64,000 nt of DNA, taken from contig DVLO01000035.1 of assembly GCA_018715495.1 (NCBI GenBank), positions 1-64,000 on the forward strand, in the 5' to 3' direction. Source of the stretch: Candidatus Limihabitans stercoravium (lineage in GTDB: Bacteria > Bacillota > Clostridia > Christensenellales > CAG-314). The notes under the pieces are model-generated. The model ran no database searches. It was not told the DNA's origin and was given only the letters and a program-made list of their open reading frames with translations. Positions 1 through 9,700 of the stretch are shown here, one piece after another. Positions within the stretch are counted from its first letter, which is position 1; the number at the start of each line of letters is the position of its first letter. A program made the translations under genes and the position numbers.

Positions 1-13
1 TTAGGAAGGTAAC

Positions 14-418
14 TTATTCTATAACAATCTTGTGAGTGTTGTTTTCCTTGTGTTTAGGAACATTAAGGGTCAACACGCCCTGATTGTAACTTGCCTTGAT
101 GTTAGCTGTATCAACATCGCCAAGGTAGAAACTACGTGAGTAGCTTTCAACACGTTCCTTGTGCAGATACTTAGCATTGTTTTCTTGCGGTTGTTCTTCC
201 GTTTGTTCCTTCTTGGCTTCAATTGTAAGATATCCGTTTTCGAAATCAACGGAAATTTCCTGCTTTTCAAAGCCGGGGACTTCCACTTCCATCATGTAGT
301 GTGTTTCATCTTCCTTGATGTCGGTGCGCATGATCTGAGCGTTGTTGCCCGAACGGAAAAAGTCATTCCACATATTGTCAAACAAATCGTTGTTTCTTCT
401 TACAATGTAATTTTTCAT
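14..418 (-). CDS. hsp20: Hsp20/alpha-crystallin small heat-shock protein
   Basis: An ATP-independent holdase chaperone of the cytoplasm that binds unfolding proteins. The 134-residue product has a short N-terminal arm (about 1-27), an alpha-crystallin domain (about 30-120) with the typical EVEVPGFEKQEISVDFENG core, and the VLTLNVPK strand near the C-terminus. A longer in-frame reading from 490 exists, but the ATG at 418 is preferred because AAGGAGG lies about 8 bases upstream and the longer version would translate through the CIRCE operator. A promoter and CIRCE element sit just upstream, so HrcA repression with heat induction is expected. The stop codon is near the window edge, so the downstream context is not visible. 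Family assignment is secure. Confidence 0.95.
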   Translation of the reverse strand: MKNYIVRRNNDLFDNMWNDFFRSGNNAQIMRTDIKEDETHYMMEVEVPGFEKQEISVDFENGYLTIEAKKEQTEEQPQENNAKYLHKERVESYSRSFYLGDVDTANIKASYNQGVLTLNVPKHKENNTHKIVIE

Positions 419-473
419 AATCCTAATCCTCCTTAGGTTAAATGCATTATTTAGCAATTGATTGTTTTGTGTG

Positions 474-500
474 TTAGCACTCTCAACCATTGACTGCTAA
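474..500 (-). promoter_or_regulatory. CIRCE operator (HrcA binding site)
   Basis: The inverted repeat TTAGCACTC, 9 bases, GACTGCTAA differs from the consensus TTAGCACTC-N9-GAGTGCTAA at one position. It lies directly downstream of the hsp20 -10 box, the classic place for HrcA repression. The recognition rests on the published CIRCE consensus. Confidence 0.92.
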
Positions 501-501
501 T

Positions 502-529
502 ATAATACCACATTTTACAGATTTGTCAA
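502..529 (-). promoter_or_regulatory. Sigma-A type promoter of hsp20
   Basis: On the minus strand a -35 TTGACA (524-529) is followed after 16 bases by a -10 TATTAT (502-507). The CIRCE operator begins two bases after the -10 box. The rest of the stretch between hsp20 and the next gene (530-654) is AT-rich and shows no gene that I can support. Confidence 0.8.
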
Positions 530-654
530 GAGGTTTTGACAGATTTTTTAAATTTTTTTTACTTTTTTTTAAATGTGAATCCAACAATCGGTCAACGATG
601 TTTATTAAAGGTGATATAGATTACTTACACACAACCACAACATTGCAAGCTACC

Positions 655-694
655 CCAAAAAAAAGACTGTCCTTGTCGATACAAGAACAGTCTT
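655..694 (-). terminator. Intrinsic terminator of the small membrane protein gene
   Basis: On the minus strand, AAGACTGTTCTTG and CAAGGACAGTCTT form a 13-base stem with a six-base loop and one G-U pair, followed by a run of eight T. It sits a few bases after the stop codon at 700. Confidence 0.9.
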
Positions 695-699
695 GATTG

Positions 700-1185
700 T
701 TACTCTATTGTAGGTTTACCATTGTAGAGATGTTTGAGACTCAGCACAAACTGAACCGCCCACATGACGCAACTTGCAACACAGATGACCGCAGTCACCG
801 CAAATCCAATGTCGTTTGATGTTATTATTGCCGTCAACACCGTGTGAACAATCAACAGCGCCGAAGCAATAATGTTTAAAACTATATACAAAGTCCTGCG
901 TGTGCTCTTTCTCATTGCCAGACAGACAACAAGCAAGTACAATCCCACAATTCCACCTGCTACCGCCCAAATAAGCAATATTGCAACTACCACTGCAACC
1001 GCCACGCCCGCAGCCATAGCTGCCCAAAACACGCCCGCAGCTTGTCCATTGCCGGGATTGGAATTTACTTGCTCCATCATTCGGGGCACAAACACTTCCG
1101 TTGCGTAAATACCAAAATACACCATCGCTGCAATTACAAGCACAGCACTGATTAATTGCAATAGAAAAATCTTTCTTCTGGTCAT
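700..1185 (-). CDS. Small polytopic membrane protein, family not recognised
   Basis: A 161-residue hydrophobic protein with about four membrane segments (roughly residues 7-28, 50-85, 98-118 and 124-147). A polar loop after segment 1 contains PRMMEQVNSNPGNG, and there is a short basic loop RKSTRR before segment 3. I do not recognise the family and see no catalytic motif. The start is the ATG at 1185, with GGGGGTG about six bases upstream; an in-frame TTG three bases earlier is less likely. The gene stands alone between its own promoter (1208-1236) and terminator (655-694), so it is probably monocistronic. Confidence 0.75.
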   Translation of the reverse strand: MTRRKIFLLQLISAVLVIAAMVYFGIYATEVFVPRMMEQVNSNPGNGQAAGVFWAAMAAGVAVAVVVAILLIWAVAGGIVGLYLLVVCLAMRKSTRRTLYIVLNIIASALLIVHTVLTAIITSNDIGFAVTAVICVASCVMWAVQFVLSLKHLYNGKPTIE

Positions 1186-1207
1186 CAATTACACCCCCTT
1201 TACAATA

Positions 1208-1236
1208 ATTGTAACATAAATATTAAACATAATCAA
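1208..1236 (-). promoter_or_regulatory. Promoter of the small membrane protein gene
   Basis: Minus-strand -35 TTGATT (1231-1236), a 17-base spacer and -10 TACAAT (1208-1213), about 22 bases before the start codon at 1185. Confidence 0.65.
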
Positions 1237-1247
1237 TACCGATTGCA

Positions 1248-1273
1248 AAAAGAGGCAACCGAAGTTGCCTCTT
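1248..1273 (-). terminator. Intrinsic terminator ending the large lipoprotein/opp operon
   Basis: On the minus strand AAAGAGGCAAC and GTTGCCTCTTT pair around a short TTCG loop and are followed by TTTGC. It starts about a dozen bases after the stop of the 1,804-residue lipoprotein. It is the first clear U-tailed hairpin found downstream of the whole 32-kb gene run. Confidence 0.85.
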
Positions 1274-1284
1274 TAAATCTGCCA

Positions 1285-4200
1285 TTACGCACCAAAATTC
1301 GGACAGGTTGCCACGGAGTCTTCCATGTCGTAGTAGGAAGATCCGAAGTCCTTGACAATTGTCAATGCGTTACCGCTCAATGTTGCTTCAATTGTATCTC
1401 CGATGTAACTGCCCGATGTAAGAGTAATTACAAGGGTTGTACCGTCGAATGTTGCGGTAAATGTGTAGGATGTTGAGCTGTATGTTTCGGACAATTCAAG
1501 TGTACCGGAAATCACTACAGTGTCATCGAAAGTGAGTGTATATTCGTACTCATCCGATGACCAACTTGTACTGTCAACATACGTTCCTGTAAATACGTAA
1601 CCCGCAAAGATACTCTTACCAAGCAATTGCTTGTTGGCAACATCAAGACCGTATTCTGTCATGCTGTCAGATGAGTAAATTGTGATTAACGCACCATTTA
1701 CAACGTAAGTCAAGTCACCTGCCTTGCCGTAGCCATCCAAAGTCAATGTGGATTGATCGGGCAATGTGTAAGTGCCTTGGTAACCATCTGCAACGGGAGC
1801 ATAGGTAAATCCGTCAAGTGTCAATGCAACGGTCATCATGCGGTTGTTTACAACAAATGTAATGTTGTTTTCCGCCAATGTGTAGACTGTTGCAACTCCG
1901 CCGACAGTAGCAGAACCTGTTCCGTCAAGCACGATTTCAGTAGCATTGGAATCGCCGTTCAATGTACCTGTATATGTACCTTGATATCCGTCAAGACCAA
2001 CAAACTGATCGCCCTTCTTGACAACAATCAATGAACCATCGCTTGCGTAGATTGCGTGATCTGACTTGCTACCAGTCAATGCAGTAACACCGTTGCTCCA
2101 AGTTACATCGGCATAAACCATGTCTTCGTAAATGAATACGTTTCTTGTCGAGCCGTCAGCATAGCTAATTGTCATCCAAGTAACGTAGATATCTTCACCT
2201 TCTGCATTTTCGAACTTGTTGCCCGAATAATCAACGGATGTGAAGCTACCGTCTCTCATGAAGATGTAGTAGTCGTAGCTGAATGTGTCAGGCTTGTCGT
2301 AGTAGGAGTAAACGAGCATTCCCAAATCATCGTTGTAGTAAGCATATCTTGTAGCGATGATGAACGAACCTTCCGTAATGTCTTTGTACTGTTCGTCAAT
2401 TACACCTGTATTGATGCGTTCACCTTCAAAGTTACCTACAACGTCAATTGCAAGTTCGCCACCGAAGGAGGATTCCGACTTGGTTTCGGACTTGTCTTGC
2501 CATACTTCCAAACCTACGTAGGTACCATTCATCACGTAACCTTCAATCCATTTAGCGTAAACAGTCGTGTCGGCAGTAAGCACGTGACCTGCAACAAATT
2601 GTTCACCCCATTCGCCTGTTGTCGATCCGTCCAATGTAAACCAGCCTGCGAATACCAATTCGCCAAACTTGAAGTCTACAACTTCAACAGATTCAACAGC
2701 ATCGTTAGCAAAGTAGTCGGTTACTACAACATCTGCGGTTGTTCCGTCAAGATACTTGTAGGTCAATGTGACTGCTTCGTCCCACTTAGCATACAGTGTA
2801 GCAGAAATTGCCGTTACAAATGGACCGTCAGCCAATGTTTCGAATTCGCTGTCAACGTACCAACCACGGAAGATAAATCCTTCGAATACTGGTACACGGT
2901 CTGCAAGGCTTACAGCAAAACCTGCATTGATTGTAATGGATTGATTTTCGCCATTTCCGCCGAGATCGAATGTCACTTCGATGTTGGGTTGATCAAGCAG
3001 ATTACCTTCAGCATCGAATACATACAATCCGTCCTGCAAGTAACACTCTTCACCAGCAACATTGTTGTCAGCCGATGCAAAGTCGTTAGTAGACTTGAAG
3101 GTTGCACCGAAGTAAACCTGTGCGTCCTTGATGAACACACCGTATCTTGTACCATCGTAAGTGTATTCAACAGCACGGCACATTCCGTCGCCCCAGTAAG
3201 AGGAAGAAATGTTGTCGGAAACAACCGAACCGTTTTCAAACGGTGTAAGCAGATAAGCTTCAGTGAAGGTATCATTGCCACGGTAATCCATGATGATTAT
3301 ACCGCTTTCCCAATCAATAATTGCGCTGTACACGGTAGAACCGATAGTAATTGTCAGTTCTCCTGTCAAGCTGTCCACTACTTCAATCTGAGTAGCCGAG
3401 TTGAACGGGTAACTTCCCTTGTCACTGTGACCGTAGGGGTCAAATGCGATTGTTCCGCTGGAATACTTGTTTGTCTTGTCCGCAATTGCATCATTGTTCT
3501 GAAGTCTTACAATACCGTAAGTTGCATTGTAAATAGGTGCTACATCCCATTTAGCGTAAATTGTAGTATCCGCTTCAATTACAGTTCCGCTTGTCCACTC
3601 TGTACCTTCGGTAAATTCCTCAGTTGTGTACCAGCCAAGGAACATGTGTTTAGCGTAAACAGGACGTTCAACATTTACAATGTCGCCTACAGAGTAGGTA
3701 ATAACACTGTTTTCCGTTGTTTCGTCATTGTAAACGATAGTCAACACAGCAGGATCGGAGTATTTAGCGTAAATTGTTACAGATTGTGTAGCAACAAACG
3801 GATCAGCAACAGCATTTGCACATTCGATATCAGTAAAGTATCCGTTAAATACGAATGAAGTGTTGAATGCTGAGCCGTCAGGCAACTGAACTGCAATGTT
3901 CTTGTTGACGGTCATCTCTTCCATAACTTCCGTTGCGCCCTGAGGTCCTACTACTTCGAAAGTAATCGTAACTTCAGGTTTAGTCGCTGTGTAAGTACCG
4001 TCTGCAAGTGTCACTTCCCAGTATTCGGAGTTTGCACCGTCTACAACTACATACATCGCAAAGTTGTTACCTTCCATGAGTTGGTAAGTACCTGCCTTGT
4101 CGCCCCATGTGAAGTTGCCTGTTCCATCAAGCGCAAGGTCAGCCATGTCAGCACATGTATAGGTGCCCTGGTAACCGTCAAGAACGAACAATACGCCGCC

Positions 4201-6699
4201 CCTGTTGGCAACAATACCGTTACCCAAGTTGTCGTAAATAATGTTGTCGGTGTTGTAAGCATTTTTCGCAGTAACACCTTCCGTCCAAGTTACATCTGCG
4301 TAAACCTTGTTGTTGTAAAGGAAAGCATTTCTGGACGTACCGTCAGTGTAGTTGATTGTCATCCAAGCTGTGAATACACCATCGAAGTTCTTTCTTGAAA
4401 AGTCAATTGACGATACACCATTGGACTTAATCATGAACATTGTGTCTGTGCCAACACCGCTTGCATTTGTGTTGTAAGCATACCACAAAATACCAAGTTC
4501 GTGGTTGTAGTAAATGTACGTGCCGTCTGCTGTAAATGCGCCATCAGTCAATGTCATGTACTTGACATCGATTGTGCCATCGTCCAATCTTGAACCACTG
4601 AACGCGCCGTCGAAACCGATTGTCAATTTATACGACATTGACGAAGCTTGCTTTGTATCTCCGCCACTGCTGTACAAGTTCCAACCGATGTAGTTACCGC
4701 TCATTGTGAATGCGTCAATCCACTTAGCGTAAATGGTAGCACCGTTGTCATTTTCAGTCAGTACTGCATCTTCGGGCAATGCCATAGTAAATCCCGCATC
4801 CAGATACCAGCCTGCGAAATACTTTGTTCCGTCGGCATTGGATGTTTCGTTCAATACGTATTGAGGAAGATATTCGCCGATAACGTCACCAACGCCCAAC
4901 AAGATTTGACTGTCATCCCCTTCAAGAACACCTTCAAGATTGATTACAACCTTGGGAGCCCACGATGCAAACAGTTCAATGTCAGCAGTTGGGATAAACG
5001 GACTTTCAACAGGTTCAGTACAGTACATGTCGTAGAACCAGCCCTTGAACTGCATTGTTTCGTTGGTGTAAACGGGCAAAGAATATTCAATGTTCTTGTT
5101 TACAGAAACAGATTCAACAAATTCTTCAGAAGGTGTAACGCCATTGATGTTCAATGTAATTGTAACTTCAGTAGCAACCGCCGTGTAGGTTTCACCGGCC
5201 AGCGTCACATCGTAGTACTTGCCGTCAACGTATACGCCAAGAGCGTTTTCATACAATTCGTAAGTACCGCTGGAAATTACACCGCCATTGTCGAATGTAA
5301 CGTTACCGCTACCCGACAAAGTCATTGTTCCAAGGTCGCCTTCATATACACCTTGAACGCCGTCAGCAACGACAAGATTGCCTTCGCTGTCCTCTACATA
5401 TGTAACGATTACATTTCCGGACTTATCCTTGACAGTTACTGTCTTACATTCGAACAGCTGACCAACAGTTGCTGCTTCGTCATCCGATTCAAATGTAGCG
5501 CCCATGTAAACGTTGTTGTTGCGTGTGAAGATGTTACTTACAACTTCGCCGTTACTGTATTGAACTGCTACAGCACCATCAATTACGCATGCGGTGAACA
5601 GAGAACCGGAAACTTCAACATCACTTGGTACTGCAATGTGGAAGTAATCGTAAGTTGTGTCGTACGGGAATACAAATACGCCCGTTTCCATATCAACATA
5701 TCCGACAGTTGTAATTCCTTCTTCCCATCTTATTTCGAATTTTCCTGTGGTAGGATCGATCATCACAAACTGACCTGTTCCCTGCCACGGATGGGCTGTG
5801 TTAGATGCCACGCCATTGTTATCTACGGTCAGCAATGCGGAATTCCATGATACTCCGATTGTCTGAGAACCGTAAAGTTTTCCGTCAGTGTCAATGTAAA
5901 CTGAAGAATAAGTCTTGCCGTCATAAGGTGCAACAAGTTTGTCATTGCCATTTACAACTACTGTACCGTAAACTGATGTGTAGGTTGATACAGAACCATT
6001 GTTGTAGTCAGCGGCAACTGTTTTCGCCGTCCAAACAGATGTATCGGAAAGTACAGCCAGTACAGCAGTATCTTCATCACCGCATTCACAGGTGCGTTTA
6101 GCAAGACCTGTTGCTTCCATTGTAGGTTCTGTTTCAATTGTCCATGCACCGTAAACGTGATCAAGCAATGGCAATTCAACAGTTACTTCACCGTAAGCCG
6201 ATGTGTAAACGGTGTTGCCTGCTACAGTACATGTAGAAGGTGTTGTACTCTTTACTGTCCAAACAGATGTATCGGAAAGTACAGCCAGTACAGCAGTATC
6301 TTCATCACCGCATTCACAGGTGCGTTTAGCAAGTCCTGTTGCTTCCATTGTAGGTTTAGTAGTTATTGTCCATGCTCCGTAGGTATGTTCGCCCTTTGGA
6401 ATGGAAATAGTTACCGTGCCGTATTCCGAAGTGTAGACCTTGGAGCCTTCACTTTCGTGAGTTGCAGGTGTTTCCGTCATTGTCCAAACAGATGTATCGG
6501 TCAACACGGGAACATCAGTCTTGCTTTCCGTTTCACCGCACTCACAGGTACGTGTTGCCGTACCTGTAGAAGTTTCGGTGGGTGGCGTAGTCAGTTCCCA
6601 ATCCGTCCACGTGTGTTCGTGTGGATTGCAGGCAACTGCCGACGTCATTACGAAAACAAGAACCAGAGCTAAAACTAATAACAGACTTTTTTGTTTCAT
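1285..6699 (-). CDS. Giant InlB-repeat surface lipoprotein
   Basis: An exported, lipid-anchored protein of 1,804 residues. A signal peptide with hydrophobic core (residues 5-19) ends at a lipobox with Cys24. Residues about 28-260 hold three copies of a roughly 75-residue repeat with an RTCECGDEDTA-like motif and a following TDTSVWT strand. Later come about six Listeria-Bacteroides (InlB B) repeats, recognisable by GWY/GWF and a closing YAKW or FASW. Between them are modules with a YQGTYT start and an LDGTG core, plus aromatic-rich beta segments. InlB B-repeats are adhesive beta-grasp modules; binding of host or polymer ligands is inference. The start is the ATG at 6699, with GGAGGGGG upstream; the longer reading to 6759 adds a non-signal extension. 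It is the last gene of the operon. Confidence 0.85.
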   Translation of the reverse strand: MKQKSLLLVLALVLVFVMTSAVACNPHEHTWTDWELTTPPTETSTGTATRTCECGETESKTDVPVLTDTSVWTMTETPATHESEGSKVYTSEYGTVTISIPKGEHTYGAWTITTKPTMEATGLAKRTCECGDEDTAVLAVLSDTSVWTVKSTTPSTCTVAGNTVYTSAYGEVTVELPLLDHVYGAWTIETEPTMEATGLAKRTCECGDEDTAVLAVLSDTSVWTAKTVAADYNNGSVSTYTSVYGTVVVNGNDKLVAPYDGKTYSSVYIDTDGKLYGSQTIGVSWNSALLTVDNNGVASNTAHPWQGTGQFVMIDPTTGKFEIRWEEGITTVGYVDMETGVFVFPYDTTYDYFHIAVPSDVEVSGSLFTACVIDGAVAVQYSNGEVVSNIFTRNNNVYMGATFESDDEAATVGQLFECKTVTVKDKSGNVIVTYVEDSEGNLVVADGVQGVYEGDLGTMTLSGSGNVTFDNGGVISSGTYELYENALGVYVDGKYYDVTLAGETYTAVATEVTITLNINGVTPSEEFVESVSVNKNIEYSLPVYTNETMQFKGWFYDMYCTEPVESPFIPTADIELFASWAPKVVINLEGVLEGDDSQILLGVGDVIGEYLPQYVLNETSNADGTKYFAGWYLDAGFTMALPEDAVLTENDNGATIYAKWIDAFTMSGNYIGWNLYSSGGDTKQASSMSYKLTIGFDGAFSGSRLDDGTIDVKYMTLTDGAFTADGTYIYYNHELGILWYAYNTNASGVGTDTMFMIKSNGVSSIDFSRKNFDGVFTAWMTINYTDGTSRNAFLYNNKVYADVTWTEGVTAKNAYNTDNIIYDNLGNGIVANRGGVLFVLDGYQGTYTCADMADLALDGTGNFTWGDKAGTYQLMEGNNFAMYVVVDGANSEYWEVTLADGTYTATKPEVTITFEVVGPQGATEVMEEMTVNKNIAVQLPDGSAFNTSFVFNGYFTDIECANAVADPFVATQSVTIYAKYSDPAVLTIVYNDETTENSVITYSVGDIVNVERPVYAKHMFLGWYTTEEFTEGTEWTSGTVIEADTTIYAKWDVAPIYNATYGIVRLQNNDAIADKTNKYSSGTIAFDPYGHSDKGSYPFNSATQIEVVDSLTGELTITIGSTVYSAIIDWESGIIIMDYRGNDTFTEAYLLTPFENGSVVSDNISSSYWGDGMCRAVEYTYDGTRYGVFIKDAQVYFGATFKSTNDFASADNNVAGEECYLQDGLYVFDAEGNLLDQPNIEVTFDLGGNGENQSITINAGFAVSLADRVPVFEGFIFRGWYVDSEFETLADGPFVTAISATLYAKWDEAVTLTYKYLDGTTADVVVTDYFANDAVESVEVVDFKFGELVFAGWFTLDGSTTGEWGEQFVAGHVLTADTTVYAKWIEGYVMNGTYVGLEVWQDKSETKSESSFGGELAIDVVGNFEGERINTGVIDEQYKDITEGSFIIATRYAYYNDDLGMLVYSYYDKPDTFSYDYYIFMRDGSFTSVDYSGNKFENAEGEDIYVTWMTISYADGSTRNVFIYEDMVYADVTWSNGVTALTGSKSDHAIYASDGSLIVVKKGDQFVGLDGYQGTYTGTLNGDSNATEIVLDGTGSATVGGVATVYTLAENNITFVVNNRMMTVALTLDGFTYAPVADGYQGTYTLPDQSTLTLDGYGKAGDLTYVVNGALITIYSSDSMTEYGLDVANKQLLGKSIFAGYVFTGTYVDSTSWSSDEYEYTLTFDDTVVISGTLELSETYSSTSYTFTATFDGTTLVITLTSGSYIGDTIEATLSGNALTIVKDFGSSYYDMEDSVATCPNFGA
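6029..6356 (-). repeat. Near-identical 100-bp tandem repeat inside the InlB lipoprotein gene
   Basis: Bases 6029-6128 recur at 6257-6356 with one visible mismatch, 228 bases (76 codons) apart. A diverged third copy begins at 6482. They encode the Cys-x-Cys-Gly repeats near the N-terminus. Such identity at DNA level points to recent duplication or recombination. Confidence 0.9.
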
Positions 6700-6761
6700 A
6701 CTAAGTCCCCCTCCGTAATTATTTGACCTTTTACCTAGGTCTAAGGTTAAAATACACAAAA

Positions 6762-9700
6762 TTACATTGATTCAAATTTAGTTCCAACAGAAAAGTGTCC
6801 GACATCTTCACTTGAAATTGTTGTACTTTTGCATATAATATTTCTACATTTTATCACATCTTGTATTTCAAATGCAATACTTTGGCCATTAATTTTTACT
6901 ATTATCTCATTTCCATTTACAGAGTAAGTACCTTTTACCCCCGTTTTACTTGCGTAAGTCGGAGTGTAACTTCCCCACTCACTTTCAAATTCGCTGCTAA
7001 CCGACGTAGCCACTACAGTGCCGTCGGCATTAAAAGCAAATGTCGTCGTTGCCGAATACAACATACTTTCGTAATAGAAAGTGTGTGTAGCGGTAAACTG
7101 TTTTCCGCTGATACTTTCCTTGATATTGAAGGCAACTTCCGTGTAGGTCATTGCCGTCGTGTCAAGTTCAAACGCCTTGACAGTCGTACCCGATACTACA
7201 GTGATACTGTTGGATGAGATAAGGTAACTACCTGTAAATGAACCAACTGTCGCATTACCGAAACCGTCGATTGTCAGGTTGTCCTTGCCGGAACATGTGT
7301 AGACGCCTCTGAGACTGTCAGCAACGGTAAGACCGCTTGACACATCATTTCCCCACACGACTTTAGCAACTACAACGCCGTTTCCGGTGTCAATTGTGAC
7401 AACGGAATTTTCTTCCGTAGCGGAAACAACCTTAGCCAAAGCCATTGGAGCCACTGCATACATATAGATTACATTGCCATCTTCTGTAAGACGGTAAACA
7501 ACGTGTTCGCTACTGCCTGCAACCTGTTTGATTGCAGTTGTAAAGTGTACGTTGATAGTCAATGCACCCGAGGAAGTAACCTTGACCAATCCGTCAGCAA
7601 CAACAGTTCCGTTCAACGTGATATTTCTTCCGTCGCTGTCAAACAATCGTGCCATAAATGACATATCATCATCGGCAATTACAACAAATCCCTCCCAAAG
7701 CACACTGCCAGCAGTTAAAAATGCTCTGCCGTACATGTCAAGAGTCAGGCTGTATTCACTGTTCTCCACCGACTGACCGTACACAGCAACTAATGGATTG
7801 CCGACGTAGATGTCATCACGAACCTGAATTGCGTAGTACGTTTCCTTCAACGCTCCGTCCACCATGATGTTAACCTTGATCTGGTAGAATCCCGACTTGT
7901 TGATATCCACACCGGTAGTGTCCACAATGTATTTTCCTTGGATTTTAGCGGTCTTCTGAGCATAAGTCAGTTCGCCGTCCTTGGTGATGATACGAATACT
8001 GTTTACAATGTCCTGTTTGCAACTTGGACCTGCAATAACCGTTGTTGTGGTAAATTCAACAATTGCGCCGTCTGTAACATGAGTATTTGTAAACACAGTG
8101 CCGTTGAGACTGTCGTCAACACAGTATTTTACAGTAAGCACATTCTTGAGATCTGCAAGACCAAAAGTCATAAATTTGCCGTAGGCAAACAGAGAATTGA
8201 TGTCGGTAAACGTTGTCTTTAATTCGCCGTTGAGCAAAGTGTAGCTGAATGCTGTCGTATTGTATGAGCTTGCATCGAAACAGATGATACCTGTTCCGTA
8301 GCCGTCAACAAATACGAACATGTTGCCATCTTCAGTTGAGTACTTGCCGTAAATTCCGTCTTTCTCCAGCAACTGGAATGTCATCGTTTCGAAGTCAAGA
8401 AGGAATTTGTAAGAATACAGCCCGTTGTTTTCGGTGTAGCTGTACATAAACAGAGTGTTTTCGTGGTAATTACATCCACCGTTTTTCATCGATTGCAATT
8501 CCGAAACGGTATTTGATGCCAAAACAACCCCGTCAACACTGAATGTTGCTGCCTCATACTGATTGAAAAGTATCTGGGCGCTTTTGCCGTCCACAGTACC
8601 CGTGAGTATGTTTCCTGCCCAAGGTCTTTCGGTGTTAGCCTTTAACAGTTTGCCTGTGCTGTCATCGATCATTTCGAATTCCACAGTCACTCCGTCAAAT
8701 GTCAGTGAAGCGTATTCTCCCGTCTGACCTACAAATCCCTCACTCAATACAACTTCGCCCCAGAATACATCGTAGGCTGTATCGGCAGATGTCTTTTCAA
8801 TGAGTTCGATTTTCATTGCAAACCATTTAGAAACGCCATCTGCGTCAGTGATTCTGAATGCATCAAATGAGTAGCAATTATAGGTAGCAGACAATACGTT
8901 TTCCGCTGCTGAGTTGATTACCACCATCTTTTCAATCGTCCATTTGTCAACATCGAAGTAAACAATGGGACGCTTGTCATCGTTGTAGGGAAGTTTAACG
9001 GAATTGTCGGGATTGAGTACAACAATGCCGTCATCATAATACAGCATGTATTCGTAAGAACCCCACTTGATGAGCAATGTGTTTTCATCGATTGCACTTA
9101 GTAACGTTGCCGTCTTGTTGCGCAATGTGATTCCGTCCGAACTGATGATGAGATTTCCCAGTCTTGAACCCGGTATAGTCTGTCCGACCTCATAACCCTC
9201 CTCATCTTCAATGGAAGTTTGCGGAATTGTGCGTTGTAAAGTCATGTACGTGCCGCACATTTCATTGTTCAGCACCACTACCTTGACTGTTGCAGTAACG
9301 CCCTTGTATTGTGCAGTAATGTAGTATGTTCCAGGAGTGAACACGTCTACCTTGCCGCTTACCATGTCGTAAGTGACAGTAACCTCTTCGCCGTTTTCGG
9401 TGATTACAAACAAGTCCTTAGTGAAAATTGCCTCATCTCCGAATGTCACAACATCAGTTGCTACAATACTTACATCACCTGCAATTCTGACATAGTAACT
9501 GATCTCTACAGGTTGTGACTCAGGTCCGTTTACGTAAACGTCAATGGTTACAAGCTGTCGTGCCTGACTGGTAAAGTCAATTTCACTTGTCAGTACGCCG
9601 TAGACGTAGATTGCGTTTACCCAGTCAATGTTGTTTCCCACCTGACATTTGTAACCGTTGCGTACTAACTGAATGTTACTGAAGAAATTGTATTCCGTTG

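Noticed and set aside
470-500. Start of hsp20 at 490
   Set aside because: It would place the start codon inside the CIRCE operator and lacks a ribosome-binding site; 418 has AAGGAGG.
2497-3858. Long plus-strand open frames opposite the lipoprotein genes (for example 453 and 400 codons)
   Set aside because: They lie fully antisense to well-supported genes, have Cys-rich, unnatural composition and no ribosome-binding site.
6700-6761. ACCTTAG/CCTAGGT-type symmetry between the two giant lipoprotein genes as a possible terminator
   Set aside because: The stem is short and imperfect and there is no U-run, so I do not treat it as an operon end.
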